This document shows positions 27,242-34,560 of a stretch of DNA of 64,000 nt, in pieces. The notes under the pieces are model-generated. The model ran no database searches and was not told the origin of the DNA. It saw only the letters and a list, made by a program, of their open reading frames with translations. Position numbers and translations under genes: made by a program. The stretch is from Jannaschia maritima (GTDB taxonomy: Bacteria; Pseudomonadota; Alphaproteobacteria; Rhodobacterales; Rhodobacteraceae), in assembly GCF_030973515.1 (NCBI RefSeq), contig NZ_JARGZA010000001.1:1-64000 (forward strand). The letters are read 5' to 3'. Numbering within the stretch: the first letter of the stretch is position 1; every line of letters starts with the position of its first letter.

Positions 27242-28693
27242 ATGTTCGACGCACTCGATGCTGTGATGCTGGCGCGGATCCAGTTCGCCTTCACGGTCTC
27301 GTTCCATTTCTTGTTCCCCGCCTTCACGATCGGCCTGGCGAGCTATCTGGCGGTCTGCAACGGGCTGTACCTGTGGACCAAGGAACACAAGTACCTGGAG
27401 CTGTTCCGCTATTGGGTGAAGATCTTCGCGCTGGCCTTTGCCATGGGCGTCGTGTCGGGCATCGTCATGTCGTATCAGTTCGGGACGAACTGGTCGGTGT
27501 TCAGCGACAAGGCTGGTCCGGTCCTGGGCGCCCCCATGGCGTACGAGGTGCTGTCCGCCTTCTTCCTGGAGGCGGGTTTCCTGGGAATCATGTTGTTCGG
27601 GCGGGAGCGGGTCGGCCCGACCCTGCATATGGTCGCCTGCGGGGCCGTTGCCGTGGGAACGTTCATCAGCGCGTTCTGGATCCTGTCGGTCAATTCCTGG
27701 ATGCACACGCCCGCCGGGTTCGAGATCGACCCCGACACGGGGCAGTTCATCGCCACGTCGTTCTGGGAGGTGATCTTCAATCCGTCCTTCCCCTATCGCC
27801 TGACGCACACGCTGACGGCGGCCTATCTGACCACCGCGTTCATCGTGGGCGGGGTCGGGGCCTATCATCTGTTGCGGCGACGGGCCCGGGGCGAGCGGCC
27901 CTCGGAGGCGACGAAGACCATGTTCTCGATGGCCATGTGGATGGCGGTGATCGTGGCACCCCTGCAGGTCGTGCTGGGGCACGAGCATGGCCTGAACACG
28001 TTGGAGCATCAGCCTGCGAAGATCTACGCGATGGAGGGACACTACGAGTCCCACCCCGAGGGGGCGCCCCTCTATCTGTTCGGCATCCCCAACGACGAGA
28101 CGCAGACGCTGGACTATGCCGTGGGGATCCCCGGGTTGGCATCGCTGGTCCTGAAGAAGTCCCTGACCGCGCCGACCGACGGGTTGGACACGATACCCGA
28201 CGACGAGCAGCCCCCGGTCTTCCTGGTCTTCTGGTCGTTCCGGGTGATGGTGGGGTTGGGGTTCCTGATGGTCGCGGTGGGCCTGTGGTCGGCCTGGGCC
28301 CGGTTGCGGGGCGATCTGTTCCACGACCACTGGCTGCACCGTGCCGCCCTGGTGATGGCCCCGTCGGGCCTGATCGCCGTCCTCGCGGGCTGGGTCACGA
28401 CGGAGGTCGGACGCCAGCCTTACACGGTCTATGGCCTGCTGCGGACGGCGGACAGCGTGGCGCCGCTGGAGGCGCCGGCGGTGGCGGCCTCGCTGATCGC
28501 GTTCGTGGTGATCTACTTCGCGGTGTTCGGAGCGGGCACGTTCTATATCCTGCGCCTGATGTCGCGGCCGCCGGTGTTCGACGAGAAGCCGCTGAAGGAC
28601 AGCATCGACGGGCCCATCAGGACCGCGGGCATCACGCCCGCGCCCGAGGAGGCCACGCGGCGCGGCGGCCCCAACGCCGTTCCGGGGGAGTGA
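27242..28693 (+). CDS. cydA: cytochrome bd-type quinol oxidase subunit I (cyanide-insensitive, CioA type)
   Basis: This is a 483-residue membrane subunit that oxidises quinol and reduces O2 without proton pumping. RIQFAFTVSFHFLFPAFTIGL carries the first heme-ligand His, and GHEHGLNTLEHQPAKIYAMEGHYES is the conserved quinol-side region. The quinol loop is short, which marks the CioA type. The GRQPW motif reads GRQPYTVYGLLRTADSV here. The ATG at 27242 fits the family start. cydB follows after 4 bp. Cyanide resistance is known for several CioAB enzymes and is assumed, not shown, here. Confidence 0.93.
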   Translation: MFDALDAVMLARIQFAFTVSFHFLFPAFTIGLASYLAVCNGLYLWTKEHKYLELFRYWVKIFALAFAMGVVSGIVMSYQFGTNWSVFSDKAGPVLGAPMAYEVLSAFFLEAGFLGIMLFGRERVGPTLHMVACGAVAVGTFISAFWILSVNSWMHTPAGFEIDPDTGQFIATSFWEVIFNPSFPYRLTHTLTAAYLTTAFIVGGVGAYHLLRRRARGERPSEATKTMFSMAMWMAVIVAPLQVVLGHEHGLNTLEHQPAKIYAMEGHYESHPEGAPLYLFGIPNDETQTLDYAVGIPGLASLVLKKSLTAPTDGLDTIPDDEQPPVFLVFWSFRVMVGLGFLMVAVGLWSAWARLRGDLFHDHWLHRAALVMAPSGLIAVLAGWVTTEVGRQPYTVYGLLRTADSVAPLEAPAVAASLIAFVVIYFAVFGAGTFYILRLMSRPPVFDEKPLKDSIDGPIRTAGITPAPEEATRRGGPNAVPGE

Positions 28694-28697
28694 CGCC

Positions 28698-29729
28698 ATG
28701 GGGATCGTGGAAGGGTTCAGCTTCGACCTGACGGTGGTCTGGGCGTTCGTGATCGCGTTCGCCGTCCTCGTCTATGTCATCCTCGACGGGTTCGACCTTG
28801 GCCTGGGGATGCTGTTCGTGGTCGAGGCGAAGAAGCACGACCGCGACGTCATGATGAACAGCGTCGCCCCCGTGTGGGATGGCAACGAGACCTGGCTGAT
28901 CCTGGGCGGCGGCGGCCTCTTCGCGGCGTTCCCGTTGGCATACGCGCTGATCCTGCCCGCCCTGTACGTCCCCGCCATCGCGATGCTGCTGGCGCTGATC
29001 TTCCGCGGCGTGGCGTTCGAGTTCCGCTGGCGCACGAAGCGGTGGGAGTGGGTCTGGGATCTGGCGTTCATCGGCGGATCGGCCGTCGCGGCCCTGAGCC
29101 AGGGCATCATCCTGGGCGCGATCCTGCAGGGCATCACCGTGGACGAGGGCGCGCGCGCCTATGCGGGCGGCTGGTGGGACTGGCTCACCCCGTTCAGCCT
29201 GACGGTCGGCGTCGCCGTGATGGTGGGCTACATGCTGCTCGGCGCGACGTGGCTGGTCATGAAGACCGAAGGGGATCTGCAGGAGCGGATGCGCGCGCGG
29301 GCCTGGCCCTTGGGTCTGGCGACGCTGGCATTCATCGGAACCGTCAGCCTTTGGACGCCGTTCCTGCAGGACGGATACTTCGTGCGGTGGTTCACCGGGG
29401 TGGGGTGGGCGATGGCGGGGGGAGTGGCGGCGGCCGTGGGCGTCGTGGCGCTGCTGATGTTTCGATCGCTGACGATCCACAACCACGAGTATCGGCCCTT
29501 CGTGCTGTCGCTGGTGCTGTTCGGCCTATGCTTTGTCGGCTTGGGGATCTGCATGTTTCCCTATATCGTTCCGACGCAGGTCACGCTTTGGGAAGCCGCG
29601 GCACCCCGCAACGCGCAGATCTTCATGCTGGTCGGCGCGGGCATCCTGATGCCCATCATCCTGGCCTATACGGCCTATGCCTATTGGGTGTTCCGCGGGA
29701 AGATAAACCCCGACGACGGGTACCACTGA
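28698..29729 (+). CDS. cydB: cytochrome bd-type quinol oxidase subunit II (CioB type)
   Basis: This is a 343-residue membrane subunit with about eight or nine helices. VILDGFDLGLGMLF, then NSVAPVWDGNETWLILGGGGLFAAFP, are the standard CydB signatures, with RGVAFEFRWR after them. The C-terminal VTLWEAAAPRNAQIFMLVGAGILMPIILAYTAYAYWVFRGK is typical of the CioB type. It forms a heterodimer with the preceding subunit. A 32-residue DUF2474 gene starts 2 bp after its stop. Confidence 0.94.
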   Translation: MGIVEGFSFDLTVVWAFVIAFAVLVYVILDGFDLGLGMLFVVEAKKHDRDVMMNSVAPVWDGNETWLILGGGGLFAAFPLAYALILPALYVPAIAMLLALIFRGVAFEFRWRTKRWEWVWDLAFIGGSAVAALSQGIILGAILQGITVDEGARAYAGGWWDWLTPFSLTVGVAVMVGYMLLGATWLVMKTEGDLQERMRARAWPLGLATLAFIGTVSLWTPFLQDGYFVRWFTGVGWAMAGGVAAAVGVVALLMFRSLTIHNHEYRPFVLSLVLFGLCFVGLGICMFPYIVPTQVTLWEAAAPRNAQIFMLVGAGILMPIILAYTAYAYWVFRGKINPDDGYH

Positions 29730-29730
29730 C

Positions 29731-29829
29731 ATGCGGGCGCGGCGCATCGCGTGGTTCGTGGGCCTTTGGTGCGCGAGCGTGGGCACGTTGGGGGCGGTGG
29801 CCTGGGTCCTGAAGCTGTGGATCGGCTGA
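29731..29829 (+). CDS. small membrane protein DUF2474 of the bd oxidase operon
   Basis: The ATG one base after the cydB stop opens a 32-residue frame, with a positive N-terminus (MRARR) followed by one hydrophobic helix (IAWFVGLWCASVGTLGAVAW) and a short tail. This matches DUF2474, a single-helix family found after cydAB-type genes and comparable in place and size to CydX. It probably stabilises or tunes the oxidase. Confidence 0.75.
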   Translation: MRARRIAWFVGLWCASVGTLGAVAWVLKLWIG

Positions 29830-29961
29830 TCGTCTGTCCCGCCCGGTCCGTTGCCGAACGGGATACGATGTGTTCGCCGTTCGATGCATCTTACGAATTG
29901 ATCGAAAATCCGGCGGGTGCTTAGTGGATCCATCGTCACGATTGGTTCGAGGGTTTCCATC

Positions 29962-30774
29962 ATGCGCATTCTTATCACGGCCGCCATGCTCGCCATGGCC
30001 ATGGGGTCCGCGGCGTCCGCCGCGACCGTCACGATCCAGACGTTCTCCGCCGGTGACTACACCGGTGGGCTGAACGCCTCCGCCACGGTCGAGGATTTCG
30101 AGACTCGCAGCCAACTGTCGGGCAATTTCGAGGGCGCGTCGGGCGGCGTCGGCGCGAGCATCTCCGGCGGTGGGTTCGGCGAGTTGGCCGGTGCCCTCGG
30201 TACGCGTGTCGGCACCTTCGCGTCGCTCGGGGGAACGGGGTCGGGAACGACCTGTGGATCGCACGACCGCGCTTCGAACGGTTGTACCGGATTGGCCTTA
30301 CAGAGCGGCAGCATCAACGGACAGGGCAACCTCCTGCCGGCGGGCGGTGTCGTCTCGCTGAATTCCAACGACACGCGCGGCATCCTGTGGGACGTTTCTC
30401 TGGATGGCGGGTCCGGCCTCTTCGATACCCTCCTGTTCGCAGTCCGCGACGCCGCGGATGTCGGGAAGCGCACGCTGTCGATCCTGGCCGGTGGAACGAC
30501 CACGGTCTACGATACCGCGACCAATCCGGGATTGTTCGGCAACGGACTGGCGCAACTGGTTCGGATCAACTTCGGACAGCAGGTGACGTCCGCGCAGATC
30601 TCGATCGAGACCGGTGTGAACGACGGCTTCACCCTCGACGGTGCGGCGGCCTTGATCGCCGACCGGGACATCGTCGCCCCCGTTCCGTTGCCGGCAGGCA
30701 TCGCGTTGCTGCTCGGGGGGCTGGGCTTCCTGGGCGCCGCGGGTCGGTTCCGCGGGAACCGTGCGATAGCCTGA
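29962..30774 (+). CDS. VPLPA-CTERM sorting-domain surface protein
   Basis: This is a 270-residue secreted protein. The signal peptide spans residues 1-21 (ending SAASAA). The middle is Gly-, Ser- and Thr-rich with two Cys (TTCGSHDRASNGCTGL). The C-terminus has VPLPAGIALLLGGLGFLGAAGRFRGNR, the VPLPA motif, a helix and a basic tail that mark proteins sorted by exosortase-like systems in Rhodobacterales. No exosortase gene is in the window. The function is unknown; surface or extracellular-matrix roles are usual. The gene stands alone with its own terminator. Confidence 0.82.
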   Translation: MRILITAAMLAMAMGSAASAATVTIQTFSAGDYTGGLNASATVEDFETRSQLSGNFEGASGGVGASISGGGFGELAGALGTRVGTFASLGGTGSGTTCGSHDRASNGCTGLALQSGSINGQGNLLPAGGVVSLNSNDTRGILWDVSLDGGSGLFDTLLFAVRDAADVGKRTLSILAGGTTTVYDTATNPGLFGNGLAQLVRINFGQQVTSAQISIETGVNDGFTLDGAAALIADRDIVAPVPLPAGIALLLGGLGFLGAAGRFRGNRAIA

Positions 30775-30795
30775 TCGATCATGACGGATACGGCT

Positions 30796-30821
30796 GGCCC
30801 GCGATCGCAAGATCGCGGGCC
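30796..30821 (+). terminator. transcription terminator-like hairpin after the VPLPA-CTERM gene
   Basis: GGCCCGCGATC (30796-30806) pairs perfectly with GATCGCGGGCC (30811-30821) around a GCAA tetraloop, 22 bp after the stop codon. TTCGCCGTT follows, so the U-tract is weak. It lies between convergent genes and could serve both strands. Confidence 0.7.
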
Positions 30822-30865
30822 TTCGCCGTTGCCCCGCGCGGGGGCGTTCCCATGATGGTCTGGCG

Positions 30866-31516
30866 CTAGATTCCGTCGGACTTCGGATGGGCGGCCTGCG
30901 CCACGCCGATCATCGCGTCGCGCGTCACGCAAGCCGCGAGCGCGCCTTCGGTCCAACCTTCGGTGCCGTCCGGACGCATCGGGACCACTAGATACCGCAT
31001 GTCGGCCGTCGAGTCGTGGACGCGGACCGCCACCCCTTCGGGCAGCGTGGTTCCGAATTCGCGCAGGACCGCCCGAGGTTCGCGAACGGTACGGCTGCGA
31101 TATTCGCGTGACTTGTACCAATCGGGGGGAAGTCCCAGAAGGTTACGGGGATAACAGCTGCATAACGTGCACACGACCACGTTGTGGAGGTCGGGCGTGT
31201 TGGAGACCGCGATCAGCTTCATCGGCCCTACCTCGATCCCCAGTTCGCGACAGGCAGCGCTTCCGTCGGACCGCAGCCGATGATGGAAGTCCGGATCAGC
31301 CCAGGCACGGGCGACGACCCGCGCGCCTTGCGCGGGACCGCGATCGTCCATCGTCTGGACCTGAGCCCGAATTGCGGCGTCCGTCGTCACGCCCTTCTCG
31401 ACCAGGAGTTCACGAATTGCGATCTCCATGCACTGCCAGTAGGTCAGCGGCTCGTCCTGATCGGGCCTGTAGGGATGCCCGGACGGAGAGAGCGGATCGT
31501 GGCCGTCATGCGGCAT
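30866..31516 (-). CDS. cobalt-type nitrile hydratase alpha / thiocyanate hydrolase gamma-like subunit
   Basis: This is a 216-residue catalytic subunit. VVCTLCSCYPRNLLGLPPDWYKS holds the metal claw, with Cys at about residues 116, 119 and 121. The Thr in CTLCSC is the cobalt type (iron enzymes have CSLCSC). The claw cysteines are oxidised in known enzymes. Nitrile hydratases hydrate nitriles to amides; thiocyanate hydrolase makes carbonyl sulfide and ammonia. It is the last of four coupled genes and overlaps the beta C-half gene by 11 bases. The substrate cannot be decided here. Confidence 0.85.
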   Translation of the reverse strand: MPHDGHDPLSPSGHPYRPDQDEPLTYWQCMEIAIRELLVEKGVTTDAAIRAQVQTMDDRGPAQGARVVARAWADPDFHHRLRSDGSAACRELGIEVGPMKLIAVSNTPDLHNVVVCTLCSCYPRNLLGLPPDWYKSREYRSRTVREPRAVLREFGTTLPEGVAVRVHDSTADMRYLVVPMRPDGTEGWTEGALAACVTRDAMIGVAQAAHPKSDGI

Positions 31517-31808
31517 CGGGATCCTCCTCGATCGTAAGCCAGTGCGCGTAAATTTCCGCCTCCAACGTGTCGCCGGGATGCTCCGCATCGGCCCATAACT
31601 CGCCCATCGGGAACCGCACGCGATAGAGCGGCAGTGGCGTCGTCCGACGACCGTACGCCAACTCCTCCGGGTTGGGGAAAGGGCCTAGGACGCGCTCGAC
31701 CACGCCAACCCGTCCTCGCAGGTAATGGGGGGTGCGGACGTGACCCGGCGGGGCGATGTCCGCGACCCGCACCCGGGTGCCCACCTCAACCACGTTGCGC
31801 GGTTCCAT
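31506..31808 (-). CDS. nitrile hydratase beta subunit, C-terminal half (SH3-like), separate gene
   Basis: This is a 100-residue protein. VGTRVRVADIAPPGHVRTPHYLRGRVGVVERVLGPFPNPEELAYG and PLYRVRFPMGELW match the SH3-like C-terminal domain of nitrile hydratase beta. It starts with its own ATG and overlaps the N-half gene by 23 bases in another frame. A split of beta into two chains is known from thiocyanate hydrolase and three-subunit nitrile hydratases. Reads as a true gene rather than a frameshift because the N-half ends and this one begins at domain borders. Confidence 0.82.
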   Translation of the reverse strand: MEPRNVVEVGTRVRVADIAPPGHVRTPHYLRGRVGVVERVLGPFPNPEELAYGRRTTPLPLYRVRFPMGELWADAEHPGDTLEAEIYAHWLTIEEDPDAA

Positions 31809-32127
31809 AGGTGTCGCCCCGCGCGCGCACGTCCCGCATCCGCGCGCCCAGTTCGGCGACGGTATAGGTGCCCTCTTCCAGAAGGTTCTGGTTCAGGGAC
31901 GCGACCCAACGCTCGTAATACGTCATCGTCTCGAACGCGTCCTCGCCCATGTCCTCCAGGACCCTGCGCAGTCCATCGACCGTCATCAGACCCGCAGCCT
32001 GCGCGATCATCACGAGCGCATCGACGCGTTTCTCCCACAGGGCGAAGTCATAGTCGTCCCGCGGCACCCGTTCGGCGGCGTTGCCGCCCATGTCGTGCCA
32101 TCGGCGGCCTGGATCGGGCATCGTCAC
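31786..32127 (-). CDS. nitrile hydratase beta subunit, N-terminal half, separate gene
   Basis: This is a 113-residue protein. WHDMGGNAAERVP is the conserved beta N-terminus (HDMGG), followed by the helical region FALWEKRVDALVMIA, TMTYYERWVASLNQNLLEEGTYTVAELGARM. The start is a GTG at 32127 that overlaps the sulfurtransferase stop (GTGA); ATG 32121 is the alternative. Gene order (N-half, C-half, metal subunit) equals scnB-scnA-scnC of thiocyanate hydrolase. Together the three would form the heteromeric enzyme in the cytoplasm. No cobalt-insertion activator gene is next to it. Confidence 0.82.
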   Translation of the reverse strand: MTMPDPGRRWHDMGGNAAERVPRDDYDFALWEKRVDALVMIAQAAGLMTVDGLRRVLEDMGEDAFETMTYYERWVASLNQNLLEEGTYTVAELGARMRDVRARGDTYGTAQRG

Positions 32128-32552
32128 GATCGGGCCGCCATCGCGTCAATCTGCGGTCCGAGACCGGGCATCGGGTATCCCGCGGCCTCCAGGCGGGACA
32201 GGATGTCGGCGGTGGGTACCTTGCCCGCAGAAGCCAAAGCCCAGAGGATCGCCGACCGGGTGCCGGACGCGCAGTATGCCACCGCGTCGCCTTCGGCGGC
32301 CTGCAAGGCCGCCCGCTGCTTGTCGACGGCATCCGCGGTGAGGCCCGGCATGGCAACCGGGTTCGCGACGAAGGTCAGGCCCGCCGCCTCCGCCGCGATG
32401 CGCATCGCATCCATCGCGTGCGAGGGCGGAACCTCCGCGTCGGGCCGGTTGCAGATCACGGTGGCGACGCCCCCCGCGGACAGGACGGCCATGTCCCCGG
32501 GTTCCAGCATGGGGGCGACGGACACGCCGTCGATCAAGGGTCGCAGTTCCAT
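32124..32552 (-). CDS. rhodanese-like sulfurtransferase (TIGR01244/DUF442 family)
   Basis: This is a 142-residue protein of the beta-lactamase-hydrolase-like family. ATVICNRPDAEVPPSH, then FVANPVAMPGLT and the loop AVAYCASGTRSAILWAL, show the rhodanese/phosphatase-like active site C-x-x-G-x-R. The ATG at 32552 has GGGAAGGG seven bases upstream. It is first in the coupled four-gene unit with the split nitrile/thiocyanate hydrolase genes. Family members transfer sulfur or act in sulfide handling, which fits a thiocyanate or cyanide role, but this is inference. Confidence 0.82.
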   Translation of the reverse strand: MELRPLIDGVSVAPMLEPGDMAVLSAGGVATVICNRPDAEVPPSHAMDAMRIAAEAAGLTFVANPVAMPGLTADAVDKQRAALQAAEGDAVAYCASGTRSAILWALASAGKVPTADILSRLEAAGYPMPGLGPQIDAMAARS

Positions 32553-32658
32553 TCCATTACCCTTCCCCCGGGGCGGAGCGGGGTCAAGCGGGGTTTGCCT
32601 TGCGCGGCCGGGGCCTCGGCGCATACGGTCCGCGGCGGTGCCGGACGGGGAGGGGACG

Positions 32659-34560
32659 ATGCGCTACCATGACCTCTACGCGAACGCGCAGGCGGACCCG
32701 GAAGGGTTCTGGATGCACGCCGCCCGCTCGATCGACTGGTCTGCACCTCCGTCGAAGGCGTTGCACGACGACGATGGGACTACGCCGCAATGGTTCGCAG
32801 ATGGCATGGTCAACGGTTGCTGGAACGCGGTGGACCGCCACGTGGCGGCCGGTCAGGGCGATCGGACCGCGCTGATCCACGAAAGCCCCGTGACGGACGC
32901 CAGCGCGATCCTGACCTACGCGGAACTGAAGGATCGCGTGTCGCGGCTCGCGGGTTTGTTGACGGCCCACGGCGTGGGCGTAGGGGACCGCGTCCTCGTG
33001 TACATGCCGATGGTGCCGGAAGCGGTGATCGCGATGTTGGCCTGTGCCCGTATCGGTGCGATCCATTCGGTCGTCTTCGGCGGCTTCGCCAGCCGTGAAC
33101 TCGCGTTGCGGATCGACGACGCCGAACCGTCCGTGATCCTGGCCGCCTCCTGCGGGATCGAGCCGTTGCGGGTGGTTCCCTACGGACCCTTGCTGGAAGG
33201 GGCACTCGACATCGCGTCTCATCGACCCGCGACGGTCGTGATGTTGCAGCGCGATGCAGGACCTGCCACCCTTCGCGACGGCTGGTTGGATTGGTTCGAC
33301 GCCATCGCGGGCGCCGAACCAGCCGACTGCGTGCCCGTCCGGGGGGACCATCCGGCCTATATCCTCTACACCTCCGGGACGACCGGGGCGCCGAAGGGCG
33401 TGGTGCGTCCGACCGGCGGTCATCTTGTCGCACTCGATTGGACGATGGACGCGATCTACGATTGCCGACCGGGCGACGTCTTCTGGGCGGCGTCCGACGT
33501 GGGCTGGGTCGTGGGGCACAGCTATATCGTCTATGCCCCGCTGATCCACGGCTGCACGTCGATCATATACGAGGGGAAACCCGTCGGCACCCCGGACGCC
33601 GGCGCGTTCTGGCGGATCATGGCCCGGCACCGCGTGGCCGCGTTCTTCACCGCGCCGACGGCCTTCCGGGCGATGCGTCGTGCGGATCCGGATGGCGACA
33701 TGGTGCGTGGGCAGGATCTGTCGGCCTTGCGGAACATCTTCCTGGCCGGCGAACGCGCCGATCCCCCGACGGTCGACTGGATCGCGCGCGTGTCGGGCAA
33801 GCCCGTGATCGATCATTGGTGGCAGACGGAAACGGGCTGGGCGATCGCGGCCAATCCGATCGGGATCGAACGTCTGCCGATCAAGATCGGATCACCCGGC
33901 GTGCCTATGCCGGGATACGAGGTGGCGGTCCTGGACGAAACCGGCCGGCCCGCCCTTGCGGGCGAACTGGGCGGCGTCGCGATCAAGTTGCCGATGGCGC
34001 CCGGCTGCCTGCCGACCCTTTGGAACGCCGAGGAGCGGTTCAGGTCCTCCTACCTCGCAAGCTATCCGGGATACTACGACACGGGCGATGCGGGGATCCT
34101 GGACGAGGATGGATGCCTCTGGATCATGGCGCGCACCGACGACGTCATAAACGTGGCCGGGCATCGGCTGTCCACCGGCGCGATGGAGGAGGTGCTGACC
34201 GCCCATCCGCACGTGGCCGAATGCGCCGTGATCGGGGCGGCCGATCCGCTCAAGGGCCAGGTTCCCGTCGGGCTGGTCTGCCTGAACGATGGCGCCGGTG
34301 CGTCGGCGGACGACGTGCCGGCCGCCTGCGTGGCGATGGTCCGGGACCGGATCGGTCCGGTCGCAGCCTTCCGGTCCGTCGCGGTGGTGCCCCGGTTGCC
34401 GAAGACACGGTCCGGAAAGACCCTGCGCGGCGTGATGACGAAGATCGCCGACGGCGCTCCCTGGTCCACCCCGGCCACGATCGACGACCCCGCCATCCTA
34501 ACCGAGATCGCGGCGGCGCTTCGCAACCTCGGCTATCCGAAGGGGGCCGACGATCCATGA
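32659..34560 (+). CDS. prpE: propionyl-CoA synthetase (acetyl-CoA synthetase family)
   Basis: This is a 633-residue AMP-forming acyl-CoA synthetase. MRYHDLYANAQADPEGFW is the PrpE N-terminus, YILYTSGTTGAPKGVVR the phosphate-binding loop, DHWWQTETGWAIAAN the adenine-site motif, and DVINVAGHRLSTGAMEEVL the hinge. The acylated Lys is in KTRSGKTLRGVM. It activates propionate to propionyl-CoA for the methylmalonyl pathway. GGGGAGGGGACG precedes the ATG. Its stop overlaps the next start (ATGA), an unusual coupling with a histidine kinase. Confidence 0.93.
   Translation: MRYHDLYANAQADPEGFWMHAARSIDWSAPPSKALHDDDGTTPQWFADGMVNGCWNAVDRHVAAGQGDRTALIHESPVTDASAILTYAELKDRVSRLAGLLTAHGVGVGDRVLVYMPMVPEAVIAMLACARIGAIHSVVFGGFASRELALRIDDAEPSVILAASCGIEPLRVVPYGPLLEGALDIASHRPATVVMLQRDAGPATLRDGWLDWFDAIAGAEPADCVPVRGDHPAYILYTSGTTGAPKGVVRPTGGHLVALDWTMDAIYDCRPGDVFWAASDVGWVVGHSYIVYAPLIHGCTSIIYEGKPVGTPDAGAFWRIMARHRVAAFFTAPTAFRAMRRADPDGDMVRGQDLSALRNIFLAGERADPPTVDWIARVSGKPVIDHWWQTETGWAIAANPIGIERLPIKIGSPGVPMPGYEVAVLDETGRPALAGELGGVAIKLPMAPGCLPTLWNAEERFRSSYLASYPGYYDTGDAGILDEDGCLWIMARTDDVINVAGHRLSTGAMEEVLTAHPHVAECAVIGAADPLKGQVPVGLVCLNDGAGASADDVPAACVAMVRDRIGPVAAFRSVAVVPRLPKTRSGKTLRGVMTKIADGAPWSTPATIDDPAILTEIAAALRNLGYPKGADDP

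Noticed and set aside
31786-31808. Frameshift splitting a single nitrile hydratase beta gene
   Set aside because: Both halves have their own starts and end at domain borders, and the same split is known in thiocyanate hydrolase.
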